This document shows, piece after piece, positions 12,901 to 23,200 of a stretch of 64,000 bases of DNA. The notes under the pieces are model-generated. The model was not told where the DNA came from and made no database searches. It saw only the letters and a program-made list of their open reading frames with translations. Within the stretch, counting starts at the first letter, position 1. Every line of letters begins with the position of its first letter. The translations under genes and the position numbers were made by a program. This DNA is from Telopea speciosissima (Eukaryota; Streptophyta; Magnoliopsida; Proteales; Proteaceae), in NCBI RefSeq assembly GCF_018873765.1, contig NC_057916.1, positions 25,901,001-25,965,000 on the forward strand. Direction: 5' to 3'.

Positions 12901-15900
12901 TGTTCTCCAGTGCTATGATAGTATGATGTACAAAATTATATTACAATTAAGTTCATGAATTTTCAGTTCAGGATAAAAGACTTTTATTGCTCCACAAAAG
13001 AAGTGAAAGTGAATGAGATTCACGTTAGACTTGAGATCAACAACCAAAAAAATGGATTGTACTCACCTCAGGTAAGGTAAATTCATGCAGCAACAATAAC
13101 AATATAATATTGTATGCCAATTATCTTAAGAGGTCGCCAAATAAATCATCTAAGTAAGTTGGACCATAACGTAAGTGAAGGCCCGACTTCAATGCCTCCC
13201 ACGTAACAATCTCCTCTCCCTTCTTCAACAGCTGAGCGTAGCCTTTGAGGTGGTAGGCCACCAATGGGACCTTTTCCTCCTACGACTTGTGTTGGAACTC
13301 AAAGAATTGTTTCACATGGCAAATCCAACTGGTATGATCTTCTACGCCATTGCAACAGGAAAATCTAGTTTGGCAAGCTTAGGGGTGACAGAACCCAAAA
13401 AAAACCAACTGGTGCCTGGCTAATGTGGGTCATTGGGACGCCGTGTCCTTCCACAGATATGGGAACTCTCACCTCAATCACGCCCAGGGCTAGTCACCAG
13501 TTGATCAAAGTGAGTGTTCATGGTAGGGAACATATCCTGCATCTCGTTTAGAATACACTCTTATCCGGAAGTAAAAGACCCCATCTCAGCCTCCAAACAG
13601 TCAACACGTGGATCGTCCATTGCCTGCTCTGATACAATGGTTTTAGAACCTCCTTTGTTGCCACAGCCTCTACCTCCCCTCTCCTACCATGTGGTGTTAT
13701 TTTAAGAATAAGAAAAAAGGAAAGTTGGAGACTAGAGAAGATAAAGGATGCACAGGGAGCAAGTAAGTTTGATTTACTTCAAGGGAAACCAGCCTCTAAG
13801 ACAATAAAGAGTCGAACAAACTCCTACAGCTAAGTCACTACCCGCAACGCCACTTAACCAACAACTTCTAAACTCAAGCCACGTTACTTGACCCATTAAA
13901 ACACTTCCTAAATTCCTTAACTCAAGCCACATTACATGATCCATTCAAACACTTCCTAATGGCTCAATGATGCAGATTCATCACCAAATAGGGCTTGTTT
14001 CATTGGGAATAAGTCTAGGGTTGGATTACATACATGTTGGGCCTTTGATCCCACGGGTTTCTAATGTAATAGGCCACTTTTATGGGCCTAAAATATGGGT
14101 ATATAGGTTGCATACGGGATTAGCCCAATACTTAGTTTATTTTTATGTTTTTTAATTGAACTGGTTCAAATTGGTTGCATCCAATTGGTTCAATTTAAGT
14201 GATCATGTGACTTGGTTAAGTGGTCATGTGACAACTTAGTTGGTCATGTGATGTAAGTTGGGTTGGATTAGGACTCTATAAGTCCAGCCATGTTTTGAGT
14301 CTATTTCCTTTAGTATTCTAGTTTCCTACTCAGTTTAAGTTACCTAATAGGTTAGGGATAGGGTTAGGCCATTCCTTTTTAGTGTGTAAGTCTATTTTTG
14401 AGTCTTCTATATAAGTTTGTAAGGGAGGCCAGCATTACATACGAATTTGATTAATAAAAATTAGTTTTATGCTTGTTGCCATTGCTGCTGCTCTTTGTGA
14501 ATGTATATCCTTGTGGATCTCAAAGGTGGATAGGGTAGGTGGACTCCTGCGACTCCTTGCATTGTGAAGATCGGGAGGTTCTTTCAAATCATCAAGCTCC
14601 TGCCATTGTCCTGCAATACAGTGAGTTTGAACATGTTTTCTTATTTTAAACCTTATTCTATCATCCTTCATCCTTCCCTTAGATCTAATCCACCTTCCCC
14701 TTCCATCCATCAAACCCTAATCTCCATTGAACCTGCAACTCCTACTTCAACTAGGACTCCCTTATAACTACAGATCTGGCCATCAATTTCGAACCATACT
14801 TCCAGCCTATATCCCCCACACCTCTCCCTATACTCGACCTTAAACCCAGTCCATAATCCCCAATATATCCCCTCCATTCCTCCACCTCATTAAACCCAAA
14901 ACCTGCAACTCAATTCTGTCCAGAATTGCAAAATTTTAAAACCTTCCCAAATCCAATTATTTTTATCCCATAATAACCCCCTAGACCTGCATATTAAAGC
15001 CATATAAGACCCATTCCCAAATTCCCACCCTAAACCCTAGAATTAACCTAAATCCTAGTGCTGTCCATTCGAACCAGCAACCCCTTTTGCGATTGATCCT
15101 ATTGTCTGGCTCCTAGTAGGTCTCCTACCTACCTAGGACTACATTACTCAGCCTTTATTCAGCTAACTCCTACACACGTGACACGTGTCTCTAAAGATAA
15201 TGTTGGCATGTAACATAAGTCTTGTTAACTTGACACACCCAAAAAAGTACAGGGAGACAATGTGATCACATGACCATCGGATGAAATCTGGGAGATAATC
15301 TGGTGTTGTCGCTACTTGGTGACAGGAAGACAATGTGATCACATGACCATCAGATGATCGCTGGGAGATAATCTGGTGTGTTCGCTACCAAACTGGCAAA
15401 ATTCAGACAGTATTGTATTGTCTATTTAGCATATATGATCCATATTTCAATTTTCAAGGCTCGAAAATTGAATGATCTTAAGCATCTGCGACTAAAACCA
15501 GTACATGCAAGTACAATGTCCCATCACACAGCATCAAAATGAAGAAACCAGGCCTGGTAACCTCCCAATAAACGAGCGGACAAATACACATTCTTCATCC
15601 CTTTTATAGAATCTTGTATACATCAACAAGGTTATCTGGGGCTTGATACCTCTTTCGATTTTGTGGATTAAGTATAACAAAGACGAGTCACAGAACTTAA
15701 ATTAATGACTGACTAAATTGAATGAAAAATACTACCCAGTTTTCCTCGTTCAATGGATAATCAAGCTGGATACCCAAATATCAGGTTGCATCTCCATACA
15801 CAACCGTCTCTTGATTTAAAACCCTTCAAATTTTCACTTGCACGTCTTCTGATCTTTGAACATAAAAAATTATAACACCCACAAAAGAACACCACCATCG

Positions 15901-16341
15901 AAGTCTTGACCTCCCAAGCCGCTTGGGTTTCATATCGATAAAGTTCTTCTATTTACTATTTACTTCCCGAAACCAGGAGTTATTGTGTACAATTCCACCA
16001 TTCCATTCGTTTGGAGATAATTTAAATAATAAATGGAAGGAGAAGAAGCGAAGCATAATCATTAAGCTTAACTAGCATCATCAGAGAAGGGATTAGAACG
16101 AGAACCCATGGCAATCAAGTATACAAATCATGGCTTCATTTTTTTCATGGATTTTGAGAAAATTCTAGATATAGAAACTCTTAAGTCAATTAGAATTATG
16201 CTTCTGATCTGACGGCAACTATATAATGAACCCTATAACGATTTAGGGAGGGGGGGGGGAAGCTAACAGCGAAATGCAGAGAAACAGTTAGAACTTACGA
16301 TCTCGACCGCCGCGAACGCCTCCTCTCGTTGGATGATACAT
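950..16341 (-). CDS. MMTAG2: MMtag-domain nuclear protein (multiple myeloma tumor-associated protein 2 homologue), 4 exons
   Basis: Coding exons on the minus strand are 16341-16299, 3654-3565, 2497-2230 and 1211-950; all introns are GT-AG and the joined phase is open (663 nt, 220 aa). The N-terminus reads [15 protein letters not shown], with the Q codon split across intron 1. The MMtag core follows: [19 protein letters not shown], then [20 protein letters not shown], then a charged helix ([20 protein letters not shown]) and ALGLAPKR. The last exon encodes a Lys/Arg/Glu-rich low-complexity tail typical of nuclear proteins. The family is conserved from animals to plants, but its plant role is not established. 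The start codon is chosen because [15 protein letters not shown] matches the family N-terminus and precedes a clean donor. Intron 1 is 12.6 kb and full of transposons. Domain identity is confident; the long first intron is supported by phase and sequence, not by transcripts. Confidence 0.9.
2940..3190. mobile_element. Foldback (MITE-like) element in MMTAG2 intron 2, family F1
   Basis: Two arms of about 80-90 bp are inverted copies of each other. The left arm (about 2960-3040) holds GGGCTTGAGCGACATGTGGA, and the right arm (about 3090-3175) carries its reverse complement with some changes. The loop is a T-rich tract. No open reading frame of note. Clear target duplications are not visible. The stem word catccaaccgtgcgaactc resembles the elements at 16855-16935 and 51828-51997. 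Confidence 0.65.
4211..5483 (-). mobile_element. Au-type SINE, split by a later insertion
   Basis: Read on the minus strand this is a tRNA-related Au SINE: the 5' body lies at about 5331-5468 (Pol III box B-like GGTTCGAGTC, then CAGCCTCTCCGGAAAG) and the T-ended 3' part at 4226-4270. The two parts are separated by about 1.06 kb of foreign DNA. The whole is bounded by a perfect 15-bp target duplication, ACTTTCATATCATTA, at 4211-4225 and 5469-5483, so the two halves belong to one insertion. Other copies in this window lie at 35271, 38532 and 40688. Confidence 0.88.
4271..5330 (+). mobile_element. LTR-like repeat unit A (fossil) inserted into the Au SINE
   Basis: This 1.06-kb unit starts TGATGC and ends near GGACTACATT. 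It contains a TATA-like promoter word (TTATATAAG near 4597), a C-rich stretch with several ccctaaaccct words, and the end sequence GGCTCCTAGTTGGTCTCCTA. It shares the first ~70 bp after 4385 and the last ~60 bp with the unit at 14035-15146. I read both as old solo-LTR-like fossils of one retrotransposon family; lineage not assigned. No internal coding region is present. Confidence 0.5.
5494..6983. mobile_element. Mutator-like foldback DNA transposon (non-autonomous), 5503-6974
   Basis: Terminal inverted repeats of about 117 bp (5503-5619 and 6858-6974) begin GGGAAATTTACATGTACCTC and GGGAAATGTACACGTACCTC. They are flanked by a 9-bp target duplication, ATAATTTTA and ATAATTCTA, which match at 8 of 9 bases. 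Long TIRs and a 9-bp duplication are typical of Mutator-like elements. The 1.24-kb interior holds no transposase. On the minus strand near 6740-6697 there is a gene-like start (ATG GCA GAA AAC) leading to a good GTAAGC donor, which could be captured host sequence (Pack-MULE style); this is unproven. Confidence 0.82.
6984..9100. other. Intron sequence without recognised genes
   Basis: This part of MMTAG2 intron 1 shows no supported exon. Around 8128 the sequence ends in CTCTAACA, which read on the minus strand looks like an LTR start, and 7250-8128 has mixed TE-like sequence, but I cannot define an element. A 12-base C run lies near 8267-8278. An imperfect direct repeat (CTTCTGAGATGCTTTTTTCA) occurs near 8560 and 8610. 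Confidence 0.4.
9129..9394. mobile_element. Two adjoining foldback remnants
   Basis: At 9129-9313 the words gcatagcccctgcacca and tggcacaggggctacgc form the arms of an inverted repeat. Immediately after, 9310-9394 carries GGCGGCCCTCCAACGCC and ends CCGTGACAACTATG. That is the right end of the CATAGTTGTCAAGGC family seen complete at 43591-43781. The left end of this second copy is not visible, so it is taken as truncated. Confidence 0.55.
10209..11118 (+). mobile_element. RTE-type LINE, 5'-truncated (10227-11100)
   Basis: The element encodes the C-terminal end of a plant RTE-type reverse transcriptase: a fragment with [14 protein letters not shown], then [29 protein letters not shown], and after an in-frame stop, [17 protein letters not shown] and [15 protein letters not shown]. 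It ends with ccatttagttgggataagg and a (TTG)n tail, the usual 3' end of this clade. A perfect 18-bp target duplication, CTTGAAGCTTTAGATAAG, flanks it at 10209-10226 and 11101-11118. There is also an apparent frameshift near 10360. It cannot move on its own. Confidence 0.9.
11373..12275. mobile_element. Possible large foldback element rich in TTTCG/CGAAA words
   Basis: The left end (gaagaacttggtcgaaacc, about 11378) is an imperfect inverted match to the right end (about 12240-12272). Both sides are dense in cggtttcgac-like words that also appear near 11500 and 11590. The middle is A/T-rich non-coding sequence. No target duplication was recognised, so the limits are approximate. Confidence 0.4.
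12276..13069. other. Intron sequence without recognised genes
   Basis: No exon is supported. At about 12637-12710 a unit containing CTTTGTTTGTAGTTTTTTAA is repeated twice in tandem (about 40 bp each). The rest shows no clear element ends. Confidence 0.4.
13070..13660 (-). mobile_element. Ty3/gypsy retrotransposon fossil (primer-binding site and gag-like region)
   Basis: Read on the minus strand, a primer-binding-like word (TTGTATCAGAGCAGGC near 13640) is followed by gag-like sequence with recognisable words such as [27 protein letters not shown] and YLDDLFGDL. That order (PBS, then gag) fits the 5' end of a Ty3/gypsy element on the minus strand. It is an old fragment with several breaks; no LTRs, pol or target duplication were identified. 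Confidence 0.6.
14035..15146 (+). mobile_element. LTR-like repeat unit B (fossil)
   Basis: This unit begins TGTTGGGCCTTTGATCCC and ends GGACTACATT. It contains a promoter-like CTATATAAG word (near 14407), the word CTCCTTGCATTGTGAAGATC and a C-rich ccctaaaccctag region. Its start region (TTAATTGAACTGGTTCAA), the middle gtgaag word and its end (GGCTCCTAGTAGGTCTCCTA) match unit A at 4271-5330. It looks like an old solo LTR of the same unassigned family; no flanking duplication was found. Confidence 0.45.
15147..16298. other. 5' part of MMTAG2 intron 1; short tandem duplication
   Basis: At about 15250-15390 a unit of some 70 bp is present twice in tandem; both copies hold GACAATGTGATCACATGACC and GGGAGATAATCTGGTGT. 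Nothing coding was recognised between there and the MMTAG2 exon-1 donor at 16298. A G run lies at about 16250-16259. Confidence 0.5.
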
Positions 16342-16673
16342 CGTTGCTTGCTAAGTCCTCTCGATCTCTTCCTCTACCTGCTTCGGAAACTCAAGAATTC
16401 AATGACTTCGCGCTTCGCCTCACTTTCTTCTCGCGCGCCCTCGCCCGAACTAGAGTTAAAAAATACACCTGCGGTCCAGTTGGACCACGGAGAGTTGGGA
16501 CTTGGGACTAGCGGATTACGGTAAGTCGGTAACCATCATGGTCAGATGCAAAGGAGAAGGGTCTCTGAGCATATGGCGTACACTACGCCTAAGATAAAAA
16601 TCCTCTCCAAGTCTAAAATCTAGGAGTGCGGTGTACTGGTGTAGTGCGGATTAGGGAAGCAGTTTTCGGTATG

Positions 16674-16802
16674 GGAGTGTGGCCTACGCCAGCACTCCTA
16701 TGTGTCTATCTCTCTCCTCCTTAAAACAATGGGGCATATGTGTCTTTTCACATGGGGAGGAGAGAGATAGACTCATGGGAGTGCTGACGTAGGCCACACT
16801 CC
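16674..16802. mobile_element. Short palindromic MITE, family F2
   Basis: The left arm GGAGTGTGGCCTACGCCAGC and the right arm ending GACGTAGGCCACACTCC are near-perfect inverted copies, continuing inward through ctatctctctcctcc. The loop is about 35 bp. A second copy of the family, opened by a nested insertion, lies at 51259-51751. It sits in the upstream region of MMTAG2, about 330 bp before its start codon. Confidence 0.75.
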
Positions 16803-16854
16803 TGGACATAGATCTTTTTCCCTGCGAATTATTATCCTCTCTAATTCCTAAAGC

Positions 16855-16935
16855 TTTGCGGTGCGGCAATGCTAAGTGGAGATGCCAACACGAGGCAGTT
16901 CGGACATCCAACAGTCCAAGATCAACATAATTAAT
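16855..16935. mobile_element. Half copy of foldback family F1
   Basis: The string around GCAGTTCGGACATCCAACAG matches one arm of the element at 51828-51997 and, more weakly, that at 2940-3190. The second arm is missing or decayed. Confidence 0.5.
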
Positions 16936-17240
16936 GACACGTGGACAAAGAGAATTGAAGAGGATAATTTTCCGAGCAATGCTAACTTTAAAGAATGACA
17001 CGTGGACTAAGGTAATCTTGCGGCTCTTATTTGTTTGCGCAGATCAATGAAACAAGTAATAACCCGCCAAACAGCAAGGATAAGAAATATCCCCAAATCG
17101 AGTAAATTTCCAGAGTTCATTGTTCTTCACTTTCCCTCTCGAGAGAGTTCTTTGCAATTCTAATGGCGCCCGAAAATAGAACAAGCAGTTCTCATAATCA
17201 CGATAATAGAAAAAGGAAAGTTAATTGAGGAAAAAGAATT

Positions 17241-17800
17241 AGGATTGAAGACCCAAAAATATTTCTCTAATCACTTCATCAAACAATGTAGCCAACCACA
17301 TGAAAATAGAAAGAAGAAAAAAAGAGATCAAAATAAAGAAATGGCTGTTCAAAAAAATTTATGGCAAAAATATTCAAAATCAACAGTTTTGCAACGGGTT
17401 TATTTGGTAATCATTCTCATTTCTCAAATATAACTTTACAGCATTTTCTTTAAATGAACAATATAAGGTGCTACGGATATGTGGAAGTACGTGCACCTTG
17501 AACCTCCTTGCAATACTATCCTAGGTGGGAATGCATCTCAATGCAATATCAAGTTGGCACTCCACCTGATACTCTAGAGAGACTTGGAAGTTGGAACCAT
17601 GTTTTAAGAATTGGTATCGGATTGGCCGTATCGTATCTACCGATACTGTGATTAATATAGATTAGTTGTTGCACTACATACATGAATTTTTTTTTTGTAT
17701 GAAAAAATAGTGTTTTGCTTTAGAATCAGATCAATATGGTCTGATACGATTAATATGTATCAGTATCTATATTGGTGGCGATTGATACATGGAACTAAAT
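17241..17800. other. Intergenic sequence with a decayed foldback
   Basis: At about 17603-17792 the sequence starts CATGTTTTAAGAATTGGTAT and ends gattgatacatg, with tatcggt-type words on both sides. This resembles the hAT-like element at 47241-47446 (CATGGTTCTAAGTATCGG), but no 8-bp duplication is preserved. No gene is visible. Confidence 0.4.
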
Positions 17801-18004
17801 CCATATCTGGGACTGTATTCTACATCCATACCATGTGATATTCTCCCATAAAGATTCTTTTCTAAAAGGGAAAAATAAAGAAAGGTACGGGCTGTATGGA
17901 ATGGAACCATCTGAATTCAGAATCTATAATAATTTATGGGAAAAATGATTCATGTGGGATAATGTTTGTTTTCCCACTAATAGAAAACATTCATTGAGAT
18001 AAAG

Positions 18005-19500
18005 TTTGTTCTCCCATTATTCATGGAGGTCTGGGCATCAAAAAGGTTGAGATCCACAACAAGGCCTTAATTCTTAAACTTGGGTGGAAGCTTATTTCTA
18101 ACATCAATGATCTTTGAGCTAAGGTTTTGAAAGCTAAATATTTTCCTAATATGTCCATTTTTTTCTCTACAGTTATGGTAAAGAGGGGATCTTGGCCCTG
18201 AAATTACATAGCGCATGTTTTACCTACTCCGAAGACCTTGATCCATCGGAACATTGTTAATGAAAGGACTATCTTTTTTCTGGACGAACCCTTGGATTTG
18301 TTTTTTTTCCAATAATTAATCTTTCCTATATCTATCTTGACTCCTTTAACTTTTAGGATCTTGTTTGTAATTATATGCTTGCTAATCATTGGAACATATC
18401 ATTGCTCTACAATATTTGGCCTGCTTATGTTCATTTAATTGCTAATGTTAATGTTTATAGTGATGACGACAAATAGTCGTGCACTTTAACTAATGGGTAG
18501 CTTCTCCACCAAATTAGTTGCTAAATTTTTGTTTCCATCTAAAAAGACTTCCCACAAATTCTTTGGGTGGAGATTTTTTTTGGAAACTTCCTTTGTATAA
18601 AAAATTGAAGATATTTCTTTGACGTGTCTTACATGCAGGGATTCCGATTAAAACTACCTTGTCGGAATGGAGTCAAATTTACCCCAAATGTATATTTTGT
18701 GGATCTTGTATTGAATCCACCTGGCATCTTTTCTCATTGTTTACCTAGATTAAGCATATATGGGTTGCAAATCTCTCCCACCCTTCTTTGGAATGACATT
18801 GTATTTCCATTATTTCTAACAATCTTTTTGACAAACCTCTGAAGTGGTTTTTTCTGTTTTTATTATAGCTTGTAATTTTATTTGCCATCACCGGAACAAG
18901 ATAACTCATGGGGTTGTTAAACTTTACCCGACTTGCATTCTGAAAAATGTCTATAGATGGTTGAGTGATCTTAATATCCACCCCCTATTCCCTATTATCC
19001 CCAATGTTGTATCTATTCAGGTTAATTTTTCTATTTCTATTTTTGATGTGCTTAAGTTACATTATCCTATCCTGATCTGGGCAGGAACTTCTAACTCAAT
19101 CCTAGACAGAGTAGAGTGGACTTCTTGTATTTTGTTAGAAGGACATATTGTTTTGGTTGCTGTAGATTTTTGGGACACATGTCATTTTTGGGAACCGATG
19201 ATTATAAGTCTGATAGAGGGTTTTGACCATGTTGTAAGACTAAACATGAAGATTAGGGAGGTTTGGTGTTTGAATGAAGGGATGCTCGATCTTCTTCTTG
19301 TTCCAAAATTCCCATGGCCTTGGCGTTTGGTCCCACAACTTTTGAAGATCTCAGATATTACCTCAAGAATTCCTCTTTTATTTCATCAAGACCCTAACCT
19401 GCTGACTCTCACTAATTTTTTGATTCATTTTGCCTCAACAAATAAACAATAGTTTGTATTATATGGAGACAATGTCGACAGCTCTATTTCCCAAAAAAAA
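18005..19500 (+). mobile_element. L1-type LINE 3' fragment (end of reverse transcriptase, zinc-binding and RNase H-like region)
   Basis: The fragment begins with GGLGIKKVEIHNKALILKLG, the conserved end of plant L1 reverse transcriptases, and continues through AKVLKAKYFPN and a zf-RVT zinc-binding type segment (CIFCGSCIESTWHLFSHC, about 18690-18740). A 202-codon open frame at 18844-19452 covers the downstream part (CNFICHHRNKITHGVVK and after), and A-rich tracts follow from about 19490. There are stops and at least one frame change upstream, and the 5' end is missing, so it is inactive. Confidence 0.75.
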
Positions 19501-19709
19501 TTTCTCTTTTTTTTTATAAAAAAAAAATTGAAAAAAAAAAAGGAAAAAAGAACACTATCCAGTCTTCTTGTGTTTAGACACAAACACAAGAGCACACAAA
19601 ATTACCATCCAACCCCCAATTAAATCAAAATATTCATTTAGGCAGATGCTCTTGTGTGCATTCTCATTGACCCCACGCTGGTGCAAGGCTTATACAACCA
19701 AACACTGTT

Positions 19710-19917
19710 AAAACTATGGATTGGACTCTTCTCCTTGGGGGGCATCGCCCAATGAGTGCCCAATGAGGCATCCAATGACTGAGCTATATCGCACACATCC
19801 CAATGACTGATTGGGCATACGCCAGGATGTAGACGATTCAACCCAACCATCGAATGCCTCATCGAGGGTACTCATTGGGCGATGCCCTCCAAGGAGAGGA
19901 GGCGAATCCAAAACTAT
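19710..19917. mobile_element. Foldback MITE with 8-bp duplication (19718-19909), family F3
   Basis: The ends read GGATTGGACTCTTCTCCTTG and, on the other strand, GGATTCGCCTCCTCTCCTTG; the arms pair through gggcatcgcccaatgag. A perfect 8-bp duplication, AAAACTAT, flanks the 192-bp element at 19710-19717 and 19910-19917. Elements at 30928 and 48959 have similar GGATCTGGCTC starts and also 8-bp duplications. Confidence 0.85.
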
Positions 19918-20146
19918 GTGAGAAGAGGATGATACACTGACGACATGGGAACTTTTTCCCATTTTGTAATTTGGTATCGATATGACAGACAAATCCTCTA
20001 TATCGAGCACTAACATATTCCCTGTTCCTTTATTCCCACTCTGCAATCTTATCCGGACGGATAACGATCGACTTCATTGTCTTCTAGAACCAGCACCACT
20101 GGATATCTTGCGGACTACTCGAACCTTCTTCCAGTTTCAGCCGCCG

Positions 20147-20155
20147 TATATAAAA
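20147..20155 (+). promoter_or_regulatory. TATA-box candidate of the IF1-type gene
   Basis: TATATAAAA lies 126 bp before the start codon at 20281, a distance that fits a plant core promoter with a 5' UTR of roughly 100 nt. It is a sequence match only. Confidence 0.45.
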
Positions 20156-20280
20156 CTGAAAAACTCGTTTAGGGGGGCCACCTTCTCTAACATATACCGA
20201 CAGTTTTTAAGGGTTCTTTGACTTCAACTTGGCGGTCTTTCTTGCAAGAAAGGTTAACACTAAGCTTAAAAGCCCCAGCA

Positions 20281-23200
20281 ATGGCGATGAGATCTGTCGT
20301 GAAGCGTGTTTCTTTGAATCGTATGATGGAAGGAGTTCGCAAGGTTCCTCGTTACTTCAGTGATGGCAAGGGTAGGGTCTTGAGCGAGGAAGAAAGAGCA
20401 GCTGAGAACGTCTACATACAGGTAATTCGCCATTATTCCTTCAGTTCTTCTATGTGCCTTCATTTCGGTCTTCGATACAGTCGATTTCAATCACTTTCCA
20501 ATCATTCTGTTAATTCCCTCTCATTGTTTGAGTTCTGATCTTCATTTGGCGAATTTTATTCATTTGCTTAAAGAAAATGGAGAGGGAGAAGAAGGAGAAA
20601 ATGAAGCTCAAGGCGGAGAAAGAAAAAGCAGCTTCAGACAAGGAGAAATCGGAGAAGGTATAAACCGTGCGTATTGTTTGAATTCGTTATGGTGTGTATG
20701 TTTTTTGCCCTTACTACCACTATTGGATTGATAATTCTTCCTTCTTTTTTTTTTGGGTTGAATTGATCGGTCTTCGTCAGAGCAGAATCATTTTATTATT
20801 ATTCAGACAAACCTCATAATGTTAGTGCTTAATCGATGAAACTAGTTTCATTGTCTTCTTAAATTAACGACTAGCGTGTGATGTTTGTCTAACAAAGATA
20901 AAACCTCAAACATAGCAGAAGCCAGAATGATATACGGGAGCTAAAACCCACAGAATCGAATAACTGTGGAGACTCTGTATCATAGAGCGCTAGGATATCT
21001 GATCCACTTCATTTTCCTCCGATTGACCTCCCATATGGATCTTGTGAATTTATACTGTGGAACGATGACAAATTGTGTTTTCACTACTACAGTAGTCTAG
21101 CTCCATGTACTATCAACTGTATGCATTGAGTGTTATTGTTCATAAATTATATTTGATTCTGAATGGTCCTCAGTGTGCCCCAATCAGCTGTTGTAGATGA
21201 TAAAACCTGATCAATTTCCTGAAATGTAGGCATGAGAGCCCAATTCTGATCTCTCTTCTCATTCAATTTCATCATGTTTTATTCAACAAAGAGAGCTAAC
21301 AGAGATACTGTATGTGACTTAAACTTGAATGGGTAAAGCTTGTTTAGAACTTGTAGTCAAAAGAGTCGGTTCCCTTCATATGAATCATTAAGGGATTAAT
21401 ACATTTATCTGCTTATAGCCTGATTCTTTTCTTTTGTCTTTTATTAAATGTTTGTCCTCTGGTTCAAATGCTAGATGATACAGTCTTTTCCTGGATGGCA
21501 TCAGGGCCCAAACCTTATGCAGACATCATTGTTTACCTGGGGTTAACCGGTTAAGGTTGTGGAGAACTGCAAGTATTCCTGATTTCAGATTCCTGCTTCC
21601 TAGAATGTGTCTGTAGTAACCTATAATGATATCATCAGATGTAGATCATGGTCCTCCAATATATGTTCTCGAGTCATCTGCTATCCATTTCAGGCTCGAA
21701 TCAAACATCACAGTTATATACATTAAGGGGGGAATGTGGTTTCTCTTGCTAGCAATGCTTTTGGTAGCCACAATAATGATCTGGAGAAATAGGTTATAGG
21801 ATGATCCATTTGCCTGTCTGGGCTAATCTTGCCCATGCTGATTCTTTAGGTTCACTCATTCATTCAGAATACAATAACTGATTGGAACTGTGCTGCTGTG
21901 CTACATGTTGTTAGAATAAATCGATCCGAATAGGGACAAAATCCCAAAAGCCAGGATCTCCATAGGGCGTTCAAGAACACAATCAAATAAATAATAGAAA
22001 ATAGGGATAGAACCACTGACCTTGTTTCGCATCCATAGTGATGATGATTGCAGCGGAAAATAAAGAACAAAGATCTAGGTGCTTCCCCTCTATTCCCAAA
22101 GTAACTGGCCTGATGAGAATACCGAATGCGCAGGGACGACGAACACTGAATATCTCCCTCTCTTTCAAGAATGCACTCCTCAATAGTAATTGAGAATAAT
22201 AAGTTGTGATGGGTAGAGGGGGGACCCTAGCTCTCCTTATATAGTAATCCCTATAGGGTCTGACTCATCACAGTCCCAATAAGAATCTATCTGGCCCACA
22301 CTAAGCCAGTCCACATTAGACTTCTAATATAACTTAATGACCCCACTTTATTAGACCAAAACCCTAATTAGCCTGGTTTAGGGATTTAATTATGTCCATA
22401 TAGAGTTTTATTAGAACTAAAATTCTAACATTCTCCCACTTGGACTTACATTAAATTCCTTATTTTTAAAAGGATTTAAAAACAGTTTTGACCAAAACAA
22501 ATCACAGGCTAACGACTCTTTAAGAAAACTTTATGTGCACAATTTTTAAAATAAATTGGTCTAGAGGTCATATTAGAAAGTCAATCTTATCCCATAGAGT
22601 TTTAGACATCGAATCATGGCGGTAACTGCATCTATGATCAAGCGACACAGAGCCTTCCATGGTCACGAGAGCCCTCAACTCTACTAACATGGATACAATG
22701 TGGTAGTGTGGTAACGAGATAATACTCACGTAGTGATTCCTTATGTATTATTCGTTTATCAGTCCAAAATTTCTCTTCTTTAAGTGGCACAGGCTCACTA
22801 GAGAAATAAACTTTGTGATTCTAACGAATCTGTATGTCTCATCGAAATAACTCGAGTTATACTTTATGTGTTACAAGACATACCTTTAGGCTAACAACTT
22901 AATGCCCTACCTTGCTTAAGGTTAACACATTCCTTAAGACTTTAAAATCGAAATATATACATCATGTCAATAAATAAAACACTCATGTGTTTAAAAGAAA
23001 CGCATGCAATGACACCTGATATATATATAAATCAAAGTTTACCATAAGGTAAAAATACAGATGAAAAGAAACTTTAAATTACAATGAAGCAAAATAAAAC
23101 AAACTCCCACTAACCAACCACATCCCATGATGCAACTAAGCCCATGCCCATGACATGTCTCTCAAAAACACAAGGGCGAAGACCTTTGGTTAGGGGATCT

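Noticed and set aside
18844-19452. A 202-codon open frame that could be taken for a gene
   Set aside because: It continues directly from an L1 zinc-binding segment and ends near A-rich tracts, so it is part of a LINE fragment.
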